Shown here in pieces: positions 12,457 to 12,593 of a stretch of 12,593 nucleotides of DNA. Location of the stretch: the NCBI GenBank assembly GCA_021160625.1, contig JAGHCE010000096.1, forward strand, positions 1 through 12,593, given 5' to 3'. Numbering within the stretch: position 1 is the first letter of the stretch; each line of letters opens with the position of its first letter. The notes under the pieces are model-generated. The model searched no databases, had not been told where the DNA came from, and saw nothing but the letters and a program-made list of their open reading frames with translations. The position numbers and the translations under genes are program-made. The DNA is from Planctomycetota bacterium (GTDB lineage: Bacteria; Planctomycetota; DG-23; SLPQ01).

Positions 12457-12593
12457 ATGTCCAGGCGGGAGAAGATTGATCGCTGGTGGCGAAAGGCGGT
12501 CCTGGCCGAAAAGGGCGGCGCCTTCGGGGCGGTGGCACGCGCAGGCCTGCTTATCGGCTCGTTGCCGTTCGAGGCGGTCGCCCGCCTGCGAAA
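12457..12593 (+). CDS. lpxK: Probable tetraacyldisaccharide 4'-kinase (LpxK), N-terminus only
   Basis: Runs off the right edge after 45 codons. ATG 12457 has a strong Shine-Dalgarno (GGAGGAG, five bases upstream). The visible protein begins MSRREKIDRWWRKAVLAEKG and continues to a hydrophobic stretch AGLLIGSLPFEAVARLR, which resembles the membrane-anchoring N-terminal helix of LpxK before the Walker motif. LpxK phosphorylates the lipid A precursor at the inner membrane. The P-loop is outside the window, so identity is provisional. The D repeat module ends 12 bp upstream, so it would be in the leader of any transcript that enters from icd. Confidence 0.5.
   Translation, partial: MSRREKIDRWWRKAVLAEKGGAFGAVARAGLLIGSLPFEAVARLR

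Noticed and set aside
1..12593. Phage, plasmid or defence island
   Set aside because: All recognisable genes are metabolic or envelope housekeeping; no integrase, transposase, nuclease, toxin-antitoxin or reverse transcriptase is seen.

Overview
This is a GC-rich (about 60%) bacterial chromosomal segment. It looks like a Gram-negative, environmental, sugar-polymer-degrading lineage. The evidence is a periplasmic-type HtrA protease, a LysM envelope protein, an apparent lpxK start, and a run of carbohydrate genes (uronate isomerase-like, Gfo/Idh/MocA dehydrogenase, amidohydrolase, Cys-type sulfatase). That gene mix is common in Planctomycetota/PVC and related uncultured phyla, but the sequence alone does not fix the phylum. 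All genes look like ordinary chromosomal genes; I see no phage, transposase, CRISPR or classical defence gene.

Layout. Positions 1-2664: the 3' end of a uronate isomerase-like gene (+) converges on a minus-strand pair, an amidohydrolase-2 enzyme followed by a Gfo/Idh/MocA oxidoreductase, read from a strong sigma70-type promoter at 2704-2732. 3031-4533: a sulfatase (+). 4999-7582: an AmmeMemoRadiSam-type radical SAM enzyme with a twin-arginine signal, then an HtrA/DegP protease (+), from a promoter at 4920-4948. 7726-8523: a tRNA-Gly(CCC) promoter, the tRNA, and 27 bp later a LysM/LytM-like envelope protein. 8879-10919: a 125-aa unknown protein and a cardiolipin synthase (-). 11125-12290: an isocitrate dehydrogenase (+) divergent from cls. 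12457-end: the start of an LpxK-like protein.

The most unusual content lies between the genes. Most longer intergenic gaps are built from a small set of short hairpin modules (called A to F here) that recur in fixed order and orientation. Module A begins GTAGGGGC and has seven copies. Module B ends GAAGCCCTCC (GGAG on the other strand) and has four copies fused to A. Module C begins GTAGGGT or GCAGGGT, module D is a CACTGGTGG stem-loop, module E has a CACGGCGGG/CCCGCCGTG outer stem, and module F shares TCGTATGCCGC. Stems differ between copies but stay paired, the flanks are conserved, and the GTAG/GGAG ends resemble REP/BIME elements. One insertion, between htrA and the tRNA, is bracketed by a 24-bp exact direct repeat, which suggests the modules are or were mobile. 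The repeats abut promoters, a Shine-Dalgarno sequence and stop codons, so they may also act as terminators or regulatory leaders. They are absent from the cls/icd region.
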